Assembly (NCBI GenBank): GCA_030998225.1 | Contig: JAPYXD010000680.1 | Span: forward strand, 10,850,001 to 10,914,000 | Source: Diplolepis rosae | Taxonomy: Eukaryota; Arthropoda; Insecta; Hymenoptera; Diplolepididae | Reading direction: 5' to 3' | DNA: 64,000 nucleotides | In this document: positions 33,301-43,471 of the stretch, piece by piece | Position numbering within the stretch: the stretch's first letter is position 1 | How the letters are laid out: each line of letters opens with the position of its first letter | Made by a program: the position numbers and the translations under genes | Notes under the pieces: model-generated | Database searches by the model: none | What the model saw: the letters and a program-made list of their open reading frames with translations, nothing else | What the model was told of the DNA's origin: nothing

Positions 33301-36300
33301 AAAAGGAATTGTTTGTCTATGAAAAAGCTGTCGGCAAGATAGGTGCCGCGTTTACTCACCGTGGAGAATAAACCCAACCATGTGATCGATTCGATAGCTG
33401 GTTTAGCACTTTTTCGCCACAATCCTAGTGAATTTCTGCGTCAGCACATGACCGCCGATGAAAATTGAATCCATTTTTACATCCCTGAGACAAAAAAACA
33501 TTCCAAACAGTCGACAGCGCCAGGCGAACCAACCATAGAGAAGGCAAAGACGGTGAAATCGACCATCAAGGTGATGGGAACGGTTTTTTGGGATAAAAAT
33601 AGAATCGTCTTCATTGATTGCTTATAAAAAGGACGAAAAATAATTCAAAAAAATTCTGCGTCATTTTTGGCCCAGCTAGGAAAAGCAATCGAGAAGAAAC
33701 GCTCCAATTTGGCAAAGAAAATGTGCTCTTTTAGCAATAGAATGCACGCGTGCACACCTGCGCCGTTGCAATGGTGCAATTGCATAAATTGATTTTCGAA
33801 TTTTTGACGCACCCACGGTATTTAGACTTCACTGACTTACGCTGTTTCCAACCATAAAAAACTAGCTTGTCGGAAAGAGATTTGAGCCAAATGAGGTCGT
33901 CATCACCGAAATTGGAGGCCTATTTTGAAAACTTCCAAAATATTACTTTTCAGACGGCTTAAAAAAATTGGAAAATCGTTGGGTGAAGTCTATTGAGCTA
34001 CAAGAATACTACATTCTGTCAAAAAAGTACCGGGAATTGGTCAATAAAACACAAAATAATTATAATTCATCTAAATTTATTTTACCGCCTTCAAAGTAGG
34101 CCCCTCTCGAAACAATACACTTATGCCAACGAATAATCCAATCACCAAAACATTTATTAAACGCATTTTTTGGAATCGACTTCACTTCTCGCCGCGAATT
34201 CTCTTTTATGTCTTCTATCGAATGAAAACGGGTGCATCAAAGTGGTAATTTGAGTTTTGGAAAGATAAGACAGTCAGCCGGAGCCATATCAGGTGGATAC
34301 CGTGGTTGTTCGATAATATTTGTTGAGTTTTTGGCCTTCACGCGATTGAGTTTTTGAAGAAAATTCAGGTCTTTCAGAACCAGTCGAGCAGCAACGCGTT
34401 TTATGCCTAAACAATCATTTAAAATGGTACGAATTGATTCGTGAGACACAGAAAGTTCCGCAGCTATCTCTCTTGAACTTCAATGACGATTTTTGGTCAC
34501 CATTTCCTTGACTTTGGAGATCTTAACTTCAGTTGAAGACGTTGATTGGCAACCAGAGCAAGGCAAATCTTCCACCACATCTTGAACACGTTTGAATACA
34601 CTGTACCACTCATATGCACGTGTTTTTGATAAAGTAGATTCACCGTAAGCCGTCCCTAACATTTTCAGCGATTCCGCCCACGAAATTCCATTCTTAATGC
34701 AAAATTTGAGACAAATTTTTCGATCGATATTCTTATTCATTGGAAAAATTGCATAACACACTTCAGATAAACTGACAACATCGAGCACTGTGAACAAACA
34801 AAAGGACAGATCGCTTTCGAACTCCACGTCAGTATAGAGCACAGTGGTGCCTTTTAGCATCAAAAAGTTTTTCGACAATCTCCTTAAGCGGGCTTCTTGA
34901 ATGATCAATTCCCGGTACTTTTTTAACAGAATTTACATGCCTACTCAAGCAGTAGGTAAACGATTCTGCACGATTTCAATTAGTAATTTTCTACTGATTC
35001 AGATTCATCAAAATAAATTTACAAGTGATGCGAGGTGTATTTCATTTTTTTAGTATATTTTATAACGTGCAGCAAAGATTCAAAGAGTTTTATTGCATTC
35101 TGCGATTATTGCTCACAGTGTTGGGAAAGTTGATTGAATTTGATGCAAAAAGAAAAAAGCATGATTTAATTTGTTAGAATTCTCATCATACCCAGTCGCG
35201 TTTTTGTAGCAAATTGAATTTTTCTATTGAATTGAATTATATCTTTCCAGTAAGGTATGCACTTAATTCTTCTTCCAAGTTTGAAAGATCTTCCTTCATG
35301 TCTTAGCAAAATTTGGGCTCCCGAAAAAATGTGATTTTTTGTGTTTTTTAAGAACCTATTGACATGCCCTCGTACCTACTACTATAATATAGTACGGTAA
35401 AAGCTGAGTTTTTGGGGTTAGAATAATACATGTTTAAAATAAATTCTGATTATTTTATCAATAATCCGCAATTTATTAAGCAATTTAACTTGAATTTAAA
35501 TAGTATTCACTATTTTCAAATTAACCATTCTTTTGACGTCTTTACATACTCGGATACGTACATATAAAGGGTTCTCCAATAGCGACATAACAATTTTATC
35601 TGTGAATAAAACACAGAAATATTTGAGCAATATCGCGTTGGATGTTGTCTTTGATGGCGTCTAAAGTTGCTTGCTTGTGGACATAGACCAGTGATTCGAT
35701 ATGGCCTCATAAAAAGAAATCTAATGGCGTTAGATCGCAAGAACGAGGCGGCCATTCGACCGGACCATTTCTCGAGATAACACGTTCACCGAATTTTCCT
35801 TTCAATAAATCGATTGTGACGCGTGCTGTGTGGCTAGTGGCACCGTCTTGTTGAAACCACATATCGTTGATGTCAAGTTCATCCAATTCTGGCCACAAAT
35901 AATCTTCCAACATAGCACGATAGCGCTCTCCATTGACGGTAACATGACGGTCGTTTTCATCCACGAGAAAATACGGCCCAATCACACCTCCGGCATGAAA
36001 ACCGCACCAAACAGTCACTTTTTGCGGATGCAACGGTGTCTCAAGAAGCAAATTTGGGTTTTTTGCTGACCAATAACGCATATTTTGCTTATTAACAAAG
36101 CCATTGAGCCAGAAATGAGCTTCATCGCTGAAGATGATTTTTCGATGAAATTCTTCATTTTCTTCAAGCTTTGCCAGAGCCCAATTGGAGAAGTTTCGGC
36201 GTTTCAAATGATTAAGTGGCTTTAGTTCTTGAGTCAATTTAATCTTGAAAGCATTTAGGCCAAGATCTTCTCGCTTAATACGCAACAGTGTCGTTTGAGC

Positions 36301-38940
36301 GATGCCCAATTCTTGAGAACGACGTGGAATCGACTGATTTGGCTCATTTTAAATCGATGCACTTACGGCTGCGATTATTTCTTCGCTTCGAGCAATACGA
36401 CGTCTTTTTGGCACCGGAACGTCCAATAGTGTAAATTTTGTCTCGAATTTATCCACTATAGCACGCACAGCCTATCGGGTGGGACGATTATTACGGCCAA
36501 AAATTGGAGTAAGCGCTCTTAAAGTTGCGACCACCGACTCAGAATTTCGGTAGTAATTTTTAATAATTTCCAAACGTTGCTGGTTCGTGAATTTTACCAT
36601 GATGAAAGTGTTGATTTTAACTAACGTTTTAAGATTGACAGTTCATTAAACAAGTTTAAGGGTGCGTTCATATAAAGATACGAAATTGTTATGTCTCTAT
36701 TGGAAAACCCTTTATTAGGCATGGTACGAAAAGAGTTAAATTAGTTAAAACTGTTGGATACTTGGCTATGCGGAAAGAATATTATTCAATTATTTGAAGG
36801 TGATTTCAAATTTATATTTTAAGCTTTAAAAGTTTAAATGACTACAGTAGATGGCATAAAATACCTTTAATTAGGTTTAAACTTGTAACATATATTCCAT
36901 TAATCCCTAATTGAGGTTGTCTTATATAGTTAACGTTTAAATATAGTCAGCCTAACCCTCTGGATGTTTAGACTGACTCTTAATTTCTCTCCGTGTACGT
37001 AGGTTTATGTTAAGGGAATGATATTAATGTTTTTATGAAAATTTGAGACACATGTATATCAAATAATACAAAAACATTTAGAAAATTGTTATGCAGTTGT
37101 AGTCTGAAATTCGGCTTCAAAATTTTAATCGGGAACCCTGAACTTTCAATTACAACAGAGAAACAATAAAAGACTCAGAATAAATTGCAACAAGATTAAA
37201 AATAATGCATTTGGTTCATTTTGTGGCAAAATACAGTTTACTTAAAATTATATCGTCCTTCTTTTAAACTTGTTGTAGTTTATTTCGAGCTCTTAATTTT
37301 TGCTGTCAATGTTCTAAAGACCTGCATGACACATCGTATGCCATGCATTTACTAGGTAAAAATATTTCAGTGTTACTTTTTCGAGAAAATTATGTCTCGA
37401 GTTCCTATAGGCTGTATATTTCATAAAGGAGGAATCATTATAATCAAATCCATGATTCTTAATTCACTGAAATGCGTAAAATAAAGTTAATTTGAATATG
37501 ATATAGTGTTATATAATTTAATTTTAGTCATGCAATCTAACTGATACTTTGAAATATATTTCCTCATAAGAATTAGTATATAAATAAGTATATAAATGCG
37601 TATGTACATTTGGCAATAAAGTTAATCATAAAATTGAATATTTATAATGAACCTACCATGATGACTCCAATATCGTAATCCCTGATTGGACATGATGAAC
37701 CAAAAGAACATACACATTGATATGCAACTTTTAGTATATAAATTCTTTGACCTTTTCTTAAATTCACATCGCCAAGTACAGCAGTAGCTCTTTTCATTTC
37801 CTTTTGTATACCAATTCCAATATACCATGCACATAAAGCTGTAGTTAATAGGAATCCTTTTTGGAACAACCCTGAACCACATATGTGAGAGCCATCTAAC
37901 TGTAATGAGACAGTGTATTTGTGTTCCTCTGTTTGTGAAGGGTCCCCATTTAATATTTTACTTCTAAGATGAGAAGAATTTATTTCTGTATCCATGCCTT
38001 GAAAGTAATTATTAGTAAGTAGTAAATTTGAAAAATTAATTGGCGATTTCAATCTTAAAAATGGTCGGAATTTAATGAAACTGGATACCTTAAGGTTTTT
38101 TACGCCGAAGAATCCGAATGGCATTAAAATTTTCAATATTAAAATAGATGATCCTATAGGGTAAACAATAATTTAAGAATTGACCAATATTTGTTTAAAC
38201 TTTATAACCTTAGGACTAGAAGTGATTGAATCTTGATATATCATTAAAACTATCAGCTTGAAAATGGCCTATCGAATATTTTCATTGAAACAGGTTTAAA
38301 ACGAAATCAATTTTGAAGTTAAAGGTTTCCATCTGCTTTATTGGGTTTGCCATTTTTAATTTTAAAATTTTGACATTAAATTCTGATTTAGCAATCGTTA
38401 AAATCTTATGATATTATTTATGATAAAAAATCAATGATTTTCAAATTTTTATCAGACATATTGAATCTCCTATTTCTAATTTTCGATATTAAATTCTGAT
38501 TTTGTGACCCCGAAAACCTCAACATACCCATTTTTTTCAAAATCCGGACATTTTCTAGACTTGTATTGAAAAATAATTTTTTTATATCAAATTCTAATTC
38601 AGCAATCCCAAAAGCCTAAATGATGACCTAATTATGATGAACTAATCAGTTTTTGATAAAAAAATCTTAAGACAATATAAAATAATAAAATTTTCATCAC
38701 TTAATTTTTTCTCTTGACAGCATTCAGAAATAAAATTTCATAAAAATATTAACATCCCGTTAGTAGTGTTACGTGGCAGATATAAAAAATGAAGTACAAA
38801 GTGTAAAATTTTTACTTGAAAGTTTACGCATTTGTATTATGATATGATAAATATGCAGAGAAATTTCTGACATTGTACTTACCTATGGTTTGAACAACGA
38901 TCATGGCGACACCAAGTAAAAAAGAAATTACAATATTCAT
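30148..38940 (-). CDS. Serine protease homologue SPH-C, complete four-exon gene
   Basis: Joining 38940-38883, 37997-37657, 31056-30769 and 30360-30148 gives 299 residues in phase. Residues 1-19 (MNIVISFLLGVAMIVVQTI) are a signal peptide. KILNG (33-37) is a retained zymogen cleavage site. The His position is Leu74 (LLTTALCAWYIG), Asp128 is kept (RDYDIGVIM) and the Ser position is Leu232 (RDLGNPLTKF). Two of three triad residues are thus lost and proteolysis is not expected. CGWG and Cys168/182 equivalents remain; Cys191 and Cys220 equivalents are both gone. An in-frame ATG four codons upstream (38952) exists but is not conserved in D, where a stop follows it. Intron 2 (6.6 kb) contains four transposons. 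Intron and 3' flank match SPH-D, so the pair arose by whole-gene duplication. Function unknown; a secreted pseudoprotease. Confidence 0.85.
30769..31056 (-). CDS. SPH-C exon 3 (second barrel)
   Basis: The exon has 96 codons. It encodes LADNIDYTRAQVLNLCDFKF, then ATVCGWGTTEYDDYKV, LHCMSITLRNETVC and KLMCGEAKF. The donor after TTG is gtaata; the acceptor is ttctag. Confidence 0.87.
31716..33001 (-). mobile_element. mariner (DD34D), nearly full length, one frameshift (copy 1)
   Basis: The ends CCAGGGGTGTTAGTTGAA are inverted at 31716 and 33001. The transposase reads on the minus strand from MSSFVPSKSHLRHSLLFLFH (about 32829) through the helix-turn-helix region (TQGAICQRLKAMGKIQKYGK) and the first Asp (RIVTGDEKWIYFENPKRKK). 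One base is missing near 32128 compared with the sibling at 53866-55036. After that shift the frame continues to DLAPSDYHLFASMGHSLAEQ and NGQYFE-stop at 31793. The region around the second Asp lies next to the shift. The element is in SPH-C intron 2. It is the least damaged of its family here but not intact. Confidence 0.88.
33075..34000 (+). mobile_element. Decayed mariner, EFRVVIKH family (copy 2)
   Basis: It starts MKKNEFRVVIKHFYIKSNTP at 33091. Later pieces read QHMTADEN-WIHFYIPETKKH (about 33445-33495), then TVKSTIKVMGTVFWDKNRIV, and a scrambled end. Several stops and shifts are present. It lies between two other mariners in SPH-C intron 2. Confidence 0.72.
34012..34933 (-). mobile_element. 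mariner (TIR CATTCTGTCAAAAAAGTACC), internally deleted
   Basis: TA at 34010-34011 and 34934-34935 flanks the inverted ends. The N-terminal part reads DRKICLKFCIKNGISWAESL, TRAYEWYSVFKRVQDVVEDL and KISKVKEMVTKNRH. After one frame change come SHESIRTILNDCLGIKRVAA and PRYPPDMAPADCLIFPKLKL, which holds the third Asp. The first and second catalytic regions are deleted. This is the undivided sibling of 18096-20577. Confidence 0.82.
34934..35318. repeat. Duplicated flank of the mariner (inverse copy at 17703-18095)
   Basis: The sequence from the mariner border to tgtcttagcaaaatttgggc matches the inverse of 17703-18095 almost throughout. It is non-coding. Confidence 0.8.
35577..36712 (-). mobile_element. 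DD41D-type Tc1/mariner element with intact catalytic core
   Basis: TA-flanked ends AAGGGTT(T/C)TCCAATAG match those of 17-930. The open stretch 35707-36309 holds all three catalytic positions: Asp in IIFSDEAHFWL, Asp in MWFQQDGATSHTAR and Asp in CDLTPLDFFL. Forty-one residues lie between the last two, which is the basis for the DD41D call. Two stops lie in the N-terminal helix-turn-helix part (about 36340-36480), and the last ~60 residues present in 17-930 are deleted. It lies in SPH-C intron 2. Confidence 0.85.
36715..37656. other. SPH-C intron 2 proper, homologous to SPH-D intron 2
   Basis: From about 36950 on, the text (gactgactctt, gagacaca-gtatatc, ttatgcagttgtag, aaagactca) matches 53720-55500 in SPH-D once two mariners are subtracted there. 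It marks the ancestral intron. Confidence 0.75.
37657..37997 (-). CDS. SPH-C exon 2 (first barrel)
   Basis: The exon has 113 codons plus two bases. The acceptor is actttcaag and the donor follows ATG (gtaggttc). It encodes KILNGDPSQTEEHKYTVSLQ, GSHICGSGLFQKGFLLTTAL and RDYDIGVIM. The active-site His is Leu. Confidence 0.88.
38883..38940 (-). CDS. SPH-C exon 1 (signal peptide)
   Basis: The exon encodes MNIVISFLLGVAMIVVQTI plus one base, then gtaagtac. The downstream ATG is chosen because only it is shared with D. Confidence 0.85.
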
Positions 38941-38952
38941 TTTTCTTTGCAT

Positions 38953-39590
38953 TTGTTAGCGATGTTTAAAATTTAGTATCTTAGCAGCGTTTTTTGAGAA
39001 TAGGTCTTGTCTAAACTTTTATCAGTAATACGATAAAAAAGCTTTTTATCATTGTAATTTCAGTCTTCGAGCAAGCATACTTAAGACCTTGATTGGTTTG
39101 TTATGTTTATAATAGCAATTTCACAATTAAGGCCATATGGTAGGGTCTGACGTCACCAATTATATACGACCGCTTTATAATTAAAATAACAATTTAAACA
39201 AATTTTCCGAAGAAGACACTAATACGTTACATTTTCCAGTAGCAGTTTCTGTGTGACGTAAATGACCGCGTTAAACGCACTGTTTATAAATTGAAATTTT
39301 TATGCATAAGAATGGAATTTTCCTACTTATAATCTTATTACATATCATAATATTGTTAGTTTTTAAATTAATTAGTTGAGTTTGAAATTTCTGCCACTGC
39401 CTACATGATCGGAGAATCACTAGTCGCGTATCAGATAGGATACGTTGCTGACAGGTGTCCTCGTAGACGATTTCAAACTCTTATATCGCAAATAAATGCA
39501 AATTAAATTCAAATTTAAATTTAAATTTAAGAATTTGAAATCTTCCTGTGGAAGAAAAGACGCTTTCGTTTAATCGAGATATGACTCATG
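38953..39590. other. SPH-C upstream region, AT-rich
   Basis: It contains a degenerate counterpart of the GATA site (AGACAAGACC, 39005-39011 core) seen as AGATAAGACC before SPH-D. Beyond that no ORF or repeat was recognised. Confidence 0.4.
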
Positions 39591-39596
39591 TATTCT

Positions 39597-39915
39597 GTCA
39601 CGTCCCGCGATGTATTTGTAAGTAGCATAGGCACAGGCTAGGTCTGGGAAAAAATCTGGGGAAGTTACTAAAGAGAGAGAAAACAACCTGTAGAAAAGAG
39701 AGGTATAACTAAGTCAGACACAGCGGGATACGACGCAATACATGATGTCACCTGAAAATATAATATAAAAAGGACACCACGCCAAGAGTAAAGCTAGTCT
39801 TGGGAGCAGAAATAAATGCTACAAATTACTAAAAACTGAAAAATATTCACAGCGTGAAGTACCCATTTAGTGCAGTTAACCAGTCATAAATTCACCGTGG
39901 TCCACTTTACAATTA
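39597..39915 (+). mobile_element. Possible solo LTR
   Basis: It starts TGTCACGTCCCGCG. A TATA-like ataaaaaggacacc is at about 39765 and an aataaa at about 39810. It then has purine-rich and mixed sequence unlike the AT-rich surroundings. The 3' border and target duplication could not be fixed, so the call is weak. Confidence 0.3.
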
Positions 39916-40131
39916 CTTTACATCTGTGGGGATTCTTTTAACTACAGATTTATACTTGTGTGGGCCATCAGGAAAGGAAATTCGAAGGATATATGCCAGG
40001 TCTAGAAGTATGAAACCGGAATTTCCCTATAGATGGTGCTTGCCATCAGTTTAGGGACCGTACGACCGCTTCTGCAGCTCCATCTTCTCCCTCTAGCAGC
40101 TGAGAAAAATTTTCAATAGACAACAACCCAA

Positions 40132-40371
40132 CACTGAAAGAAATGCTTGGGATTTATCAGTCATATGAATATAGCTGAATGTTTTCATGTAATTCAATAA
40201 AATATATTTGACAGTTGACCAAAAATATTGCTGCAATAGTAAATCAAATGGTTGGAATACACATACAGGCTGAACTAATACAAGCAAACCTTGGTTTTCG
40301 GTAAATCTCCAATATAATATAGGTCAAGGAACCACAATTATGTCTGTATCGTCGAATTTTTTTTTTCAGTG
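40132..40371. mobile_element. MITE, CACTGAAAGAAAT family (copy 2)
   Basis: Nearly identical to 14713-14951, including gttggaatacac and caagcaaaccttggttttcg. Its right end touches the mariner at 40372. Confidence 0.75.
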
Positions 40372-41070
40372 AAGTTCGATTTACCAGTTTATTTACTACA
40401 AGCATCAACATGTTGAATTTTGTGCCCACGAACTACGATTTGCGGACAGCACCGGTTTTTTGTTATAACTTGAAGAAAACAGCTGCAGAATCACATCGAA
40501 TGCTTGTCGAAGCTTACGGTGAACATGCTTTTGGCAAAACACAGTGTTTCGAGTGGTTTGAAAAATTCAAAAGTGGTAATTTTGATGTGAGAAACGAAGA
40601 TCGTGGAAAACCACCGAAAAAGTTCGAAGAATGGGATCAGAAGGGTGTTCTCTATTATGAGCTGTAAAAACCTGGTGAAACTGTCAACACGAATCGCTAC
40701 CAACAGCAAATGATCGATTTAAATCGAGTGTTACAAGAAAAACGACCGGATTATCGAAGAAGGCAACGCAAAGTCATTTTTCTTCAGGATAATGCCCCAT
40801 CACACACAGCGAAACGGGTCAAGGAAACGATCGAGACATTCAGTTAGGAAATACTGGCGCATACCGCTTATTCTCCAGACTTGGCTCCGTCGGATTACCA
40901 TCTGTTCGCATCACTGGGCCACGTTCTCGCTGAACAACGCTTCACTTCGTACGAAAATGTACGAGAATGGCTGGATAACTGGTTTGATTTAAAAGACGAA
41001 CAGTTTTATTGGCGTGGCATTCATCACCTTCCGGAGAGGTGGGAAAAATGTGTAAATAGCAATTGCCGAT
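40372..41070 (+). mobile_element. mariner (DD34D), internally deleted
   Basis: The N-terminus reads MLNFVPTNYDLRTAPVFCYN, KKTAAESHRMLVEAYGEHAF and FKSGNFDVRNEDRG (40410-40620). It joins directly to QKGVLYYEL-stop-KPGETVN, then VIFLQDNAPSHTAKRVKETI, YSPDLAPSDYHLFASLGHVL and HHLPERWEKCVNSN. The helix-turn-helix region and first Asp are deleted. Two stops are present. No clear terminal repeats. Confidence 0.82.
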
Positions 41071-41204
41071 TGCCCGTTCCATATTGTATGCATCGATTTG
41101 ATACTCAGATTGATTCTTAAATTTAACCTTATAATTTTATACTATTAATTAATTTCATGAATCAAATAAATTCCATTTGTCTTACTCTACTAATCATTGT
41201 GTTC

Positions 41205-41312
41205 TTTACTGACTTATCCTCATCCCTAATCGAGGATCACTTGATCGTAATTTAAAACGAGGAACCTTCGATCAAAGTAAGTATTTACGTAGTTGTGACG
41301 TAAAAATTCTTT
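41205..41312 (+). repeat. LTR-like 3' end, copy 1
   Basis: ctgacttatcctcatccct, gaggatca, aaaacgaggaacctt and the end tttacgt..tgacgtaa match the order at 50758-50852. It is probably the 3' part of a decayed retroelement LTR. Confidence 0.45.
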
Positions 41313-41657
41313 GGTTATTAACACTGCGCTTATTGCAAGTCAACTTATATGAGAGATAGAAAATTATTCATACACTCCAAATTTAAAAATAGTTTTTTAA
41401 CTGTGATACTATAATATAGGACTTACTATTCATCCAGTTTCATGTCAAAAAAATTTGCTTCCCTTAATTTTGATTTTAAAATTACATAAAAATTCGTCAC
41501 AAATAATATTATCAATTTTAAAAATCCATTTCAGACTTCTTAACTGTTCCCAAAACATGACCAAATTATGACTCATCATCAGTTTGGACTGCGAATTGTC
41601 TTATATTAACAAGTTCCATGTCCAGCAACTGACATTGCGTTCTACGACTAGTTAGCA

Positions 41658-41695
41658 CTGATGATGCCATATGTGTGGAGGTTGAAACGTTGGTC
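41658..41695 (+). ncRNA. Hammerhead-ribozyme-like core
   Basis: CTGATGA (41658-41664) is followed by a weak stem II (GCC/GGT) and GAAAC (41684-41688). Then comes GTTG-GTC, which allows a two-pair stem III (AC/GT) closed by GTTG and a GTC cleavage triplet. This is the catalytic box order of type I hammerhead motifs known from Penelope-like elements and retrozymes. Stem I is weak, so activity is doubtful. Confidence 0.45.
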
Positions 41696-41769
41696 TTGAT
41701 AAATCATCTCTTCATACATGTCTAAAAGAACCGATCTTCAGTGAACTAAGATTTATTATTACTATTCTA

Positions 41770-42185
41770 CTATTACTACTATTACTATTCAGGGTAGTTA
41801 TACTATACCAACGAACTCATGGTTGTGCTGACCAAGGATTGGTTGCCCCCACCAATAAATTCGCAAGCGCCTCAAATTACAACGAATTGTAAAGGACGAG
41901 TAACCTTTTTTCTCAGTGAAGAGAAAGTTAGATTCTAAATAGATTTGACAAAGTTATAAGATATCCCTGTGTAAATTATGCGAGAAATTCTCGATCGGTG
42001 CACAGTGGTACGAAATAGGAATATACAGTTAATAAACGGCTACAGGCAGGGTTGAATTTACCGGCGAGGGTGCCCTGAGCAAACTAGAATAACCGCCCCA
42101 CCCCCCTCTATTACTTCAACAAATGAACATATACATGTTTTCAAACTATAAAAGCAAATTTTGGTTTTTAAGTATTGAAAATTTA
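41770..42185. other. Intergenic DNA, nothing recognised
   Basis: Mixed AT-rich sequence with a short GC-rich patch near 42090. No ORF or repeat partner noted. Confidence 0.4.
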
Positions 42186-43469
42186 TTGGATCTATAACTT
42201 AATTCGTGCGGCTTGCTAAGAGATGGCGTTTCTTAATTATTATTCCATCGTTCCAATATTCCAAACATGCGTTGGAAAGCTACTGTCATTGTGCGCCTTT
42301 CTCAGTATATGTCATTCATTTAAAACGTAAACAACAATGATTTTATTTCACTCAAATATGTCGAACTTTGTGCCTGAAAAAGTGTTTTTGCGGGCAGTTC
42401 TTCTTCATTACTTTAATATGAAGAAAACTGCTGCCGAAAGTCATCGTATTTGGGTAGAAGTTTATGGTGAACATGCTCTATTTGATCGAAAGTGCCAAAA
42501 ATGGTTTGCACGATTTAAAAGTGGTGATTTTGGCTTGGAAGACGAAGAGCGTCCTGGGCAGCCAAAAATGTTTGAAGATGAAGAACTGGAAGCATTACTC
42601 GATGAAGATTGTTGCGAAACACAAGAAGAGCTTGCAGAATCTTTGGGAGTCACTGAAGCAGCCATTTTAAAACATTTAAAAGCAGCCGGATACACTCAAA
42701 AGCAAGGAAATTGGGTTCCACATGAACTTAAGCCGCGAGACGTTGAAAGGAGGTTTTGCATGTCCGAAATGCTGCTGAAACGCCACAAAAAGAAGTCATT
42801 TTTGCATCGGATTGTTACTGGCGATAAAAAATGGATCCATTACGACAACCCCGAGCCCAAAAAATCATATGTGGAACCCGGCCAACCAGCCAAATCAACG
42901 GCAAAGCCGAATATCCATGGCGCGAAGGTAATGCTCTGTATTTGGCGGGATCAAAAGGGTGTGCTGTATTATGAGCTGCTAAAACCGGGTGAAACCTTCA
43001 ATGGAGAACGCTACCGAACACAATTAATCCGTTTGAAGAGAGCAATAGCCGAAAAACGTCCGGAATATGCGACCAGACACGAGGCAATAATTTTCCATCA
43101 TGACAACGCTCGGCCACATGTTGCTATTCCGGTTAAGAACTATTTGGAAAACAGTGGATGGGAAGTTATACCCCACCCGCCTTATAGGCTAGACCTTGTC
43201 CCTTCTGACTACCATTTGTTCCGGTCGATGCAGAACGCCCTCACTGGAATACGGTTCACATCAGAACAGGGTATCAAAAATTGGCTTGATTCATTCTTGG
43301 CCGCAAGCCGGCGCAGTTCTTTTGGGATGGAATCCACAAATTGCCAGAAAGATGGGAAAAAGTCATAGCTCCAGATTGGCAATACTTTGAATAATACTAT
43401 TGTACATGTTTTTCTCAACTAAACGTTCAAATTTTGAAAAAAAACGCACGAATTAAGTTATAGATCCAA
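42186..43469 (+). mobile_element. Near-intact mariner, TIR TTGGATCTATAACTTAATTC
   Basis: The inverted ends of about 26 bases (through GTGCG) match exactly and are flanked by TA at 42184-42185 and 43470-43471. At 1284 bases the length is normal for mariner. The single transposase frame is open to within about 25 codons of its end. It is the best preserved transposon of the window. Confidence 0.92.
42358..43368 (+). CDS. mariner transposase, C-terminal frameshift
   Basis: The usual mariner start MSNFVPEKVFLRAVLLHYFN is chosen rather than the Met seven codons upstream. A helix-turn-helix region follows (AESLGVTEAAILKHLKAAGY, then WVPHELKPRDVERR). All three catalytic Asp are kept: RIVTGDKKWIHYDN, FHHDNARPHVAIPV and LVPSDYHLFRSM, the last two 34 residues apart. 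The consensus YSPDLAPSD is YRLDLVPSD. After about 43305 one base is missing. The correct ending (LPERWEKV...QYFE, stop at 43391) lies in the next frame, and the listed frame ends early at 43368. Likely inactive, but close to intact. Confidence 0.88.
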   Translation: MSNFVPEKVFLRAVLLHYFNMKKTAAESHRIWVEVYGEHALFDRKCQKWFARFKSGDFGLEDEERPGQPKMFEDEELEALLDEDCCETQEELAESLGVTEAAILKHLKAAGYTQKQGNWVPHELKPRDVERRFCMSEMLLKRHKKKSFLHRIVTGDKKWIHYDNPEPKKSYVEPGQPAKSTAKPNIHGAKVMLCIWRDQKGVLYYELLKPGETFNGERYRTQLIRLKRAIAEKRPEYATRHEAIIFHHDNARPHVAIPVKNYLENSGWEVIPHPPYRLDLVPSDYHLFRSMQNALTGIRFTSEQGIKNWLDSFLAASRRSSFGMESTNCQKDGKKS

Positions 43470-43471
43470 TA

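Noticed and set aside
38941..38952. Alternative SPH-C start four codons upstream
   Set aside because: In frame but not conserved; in SPH-D the equivalent ATG is followed by a stop.
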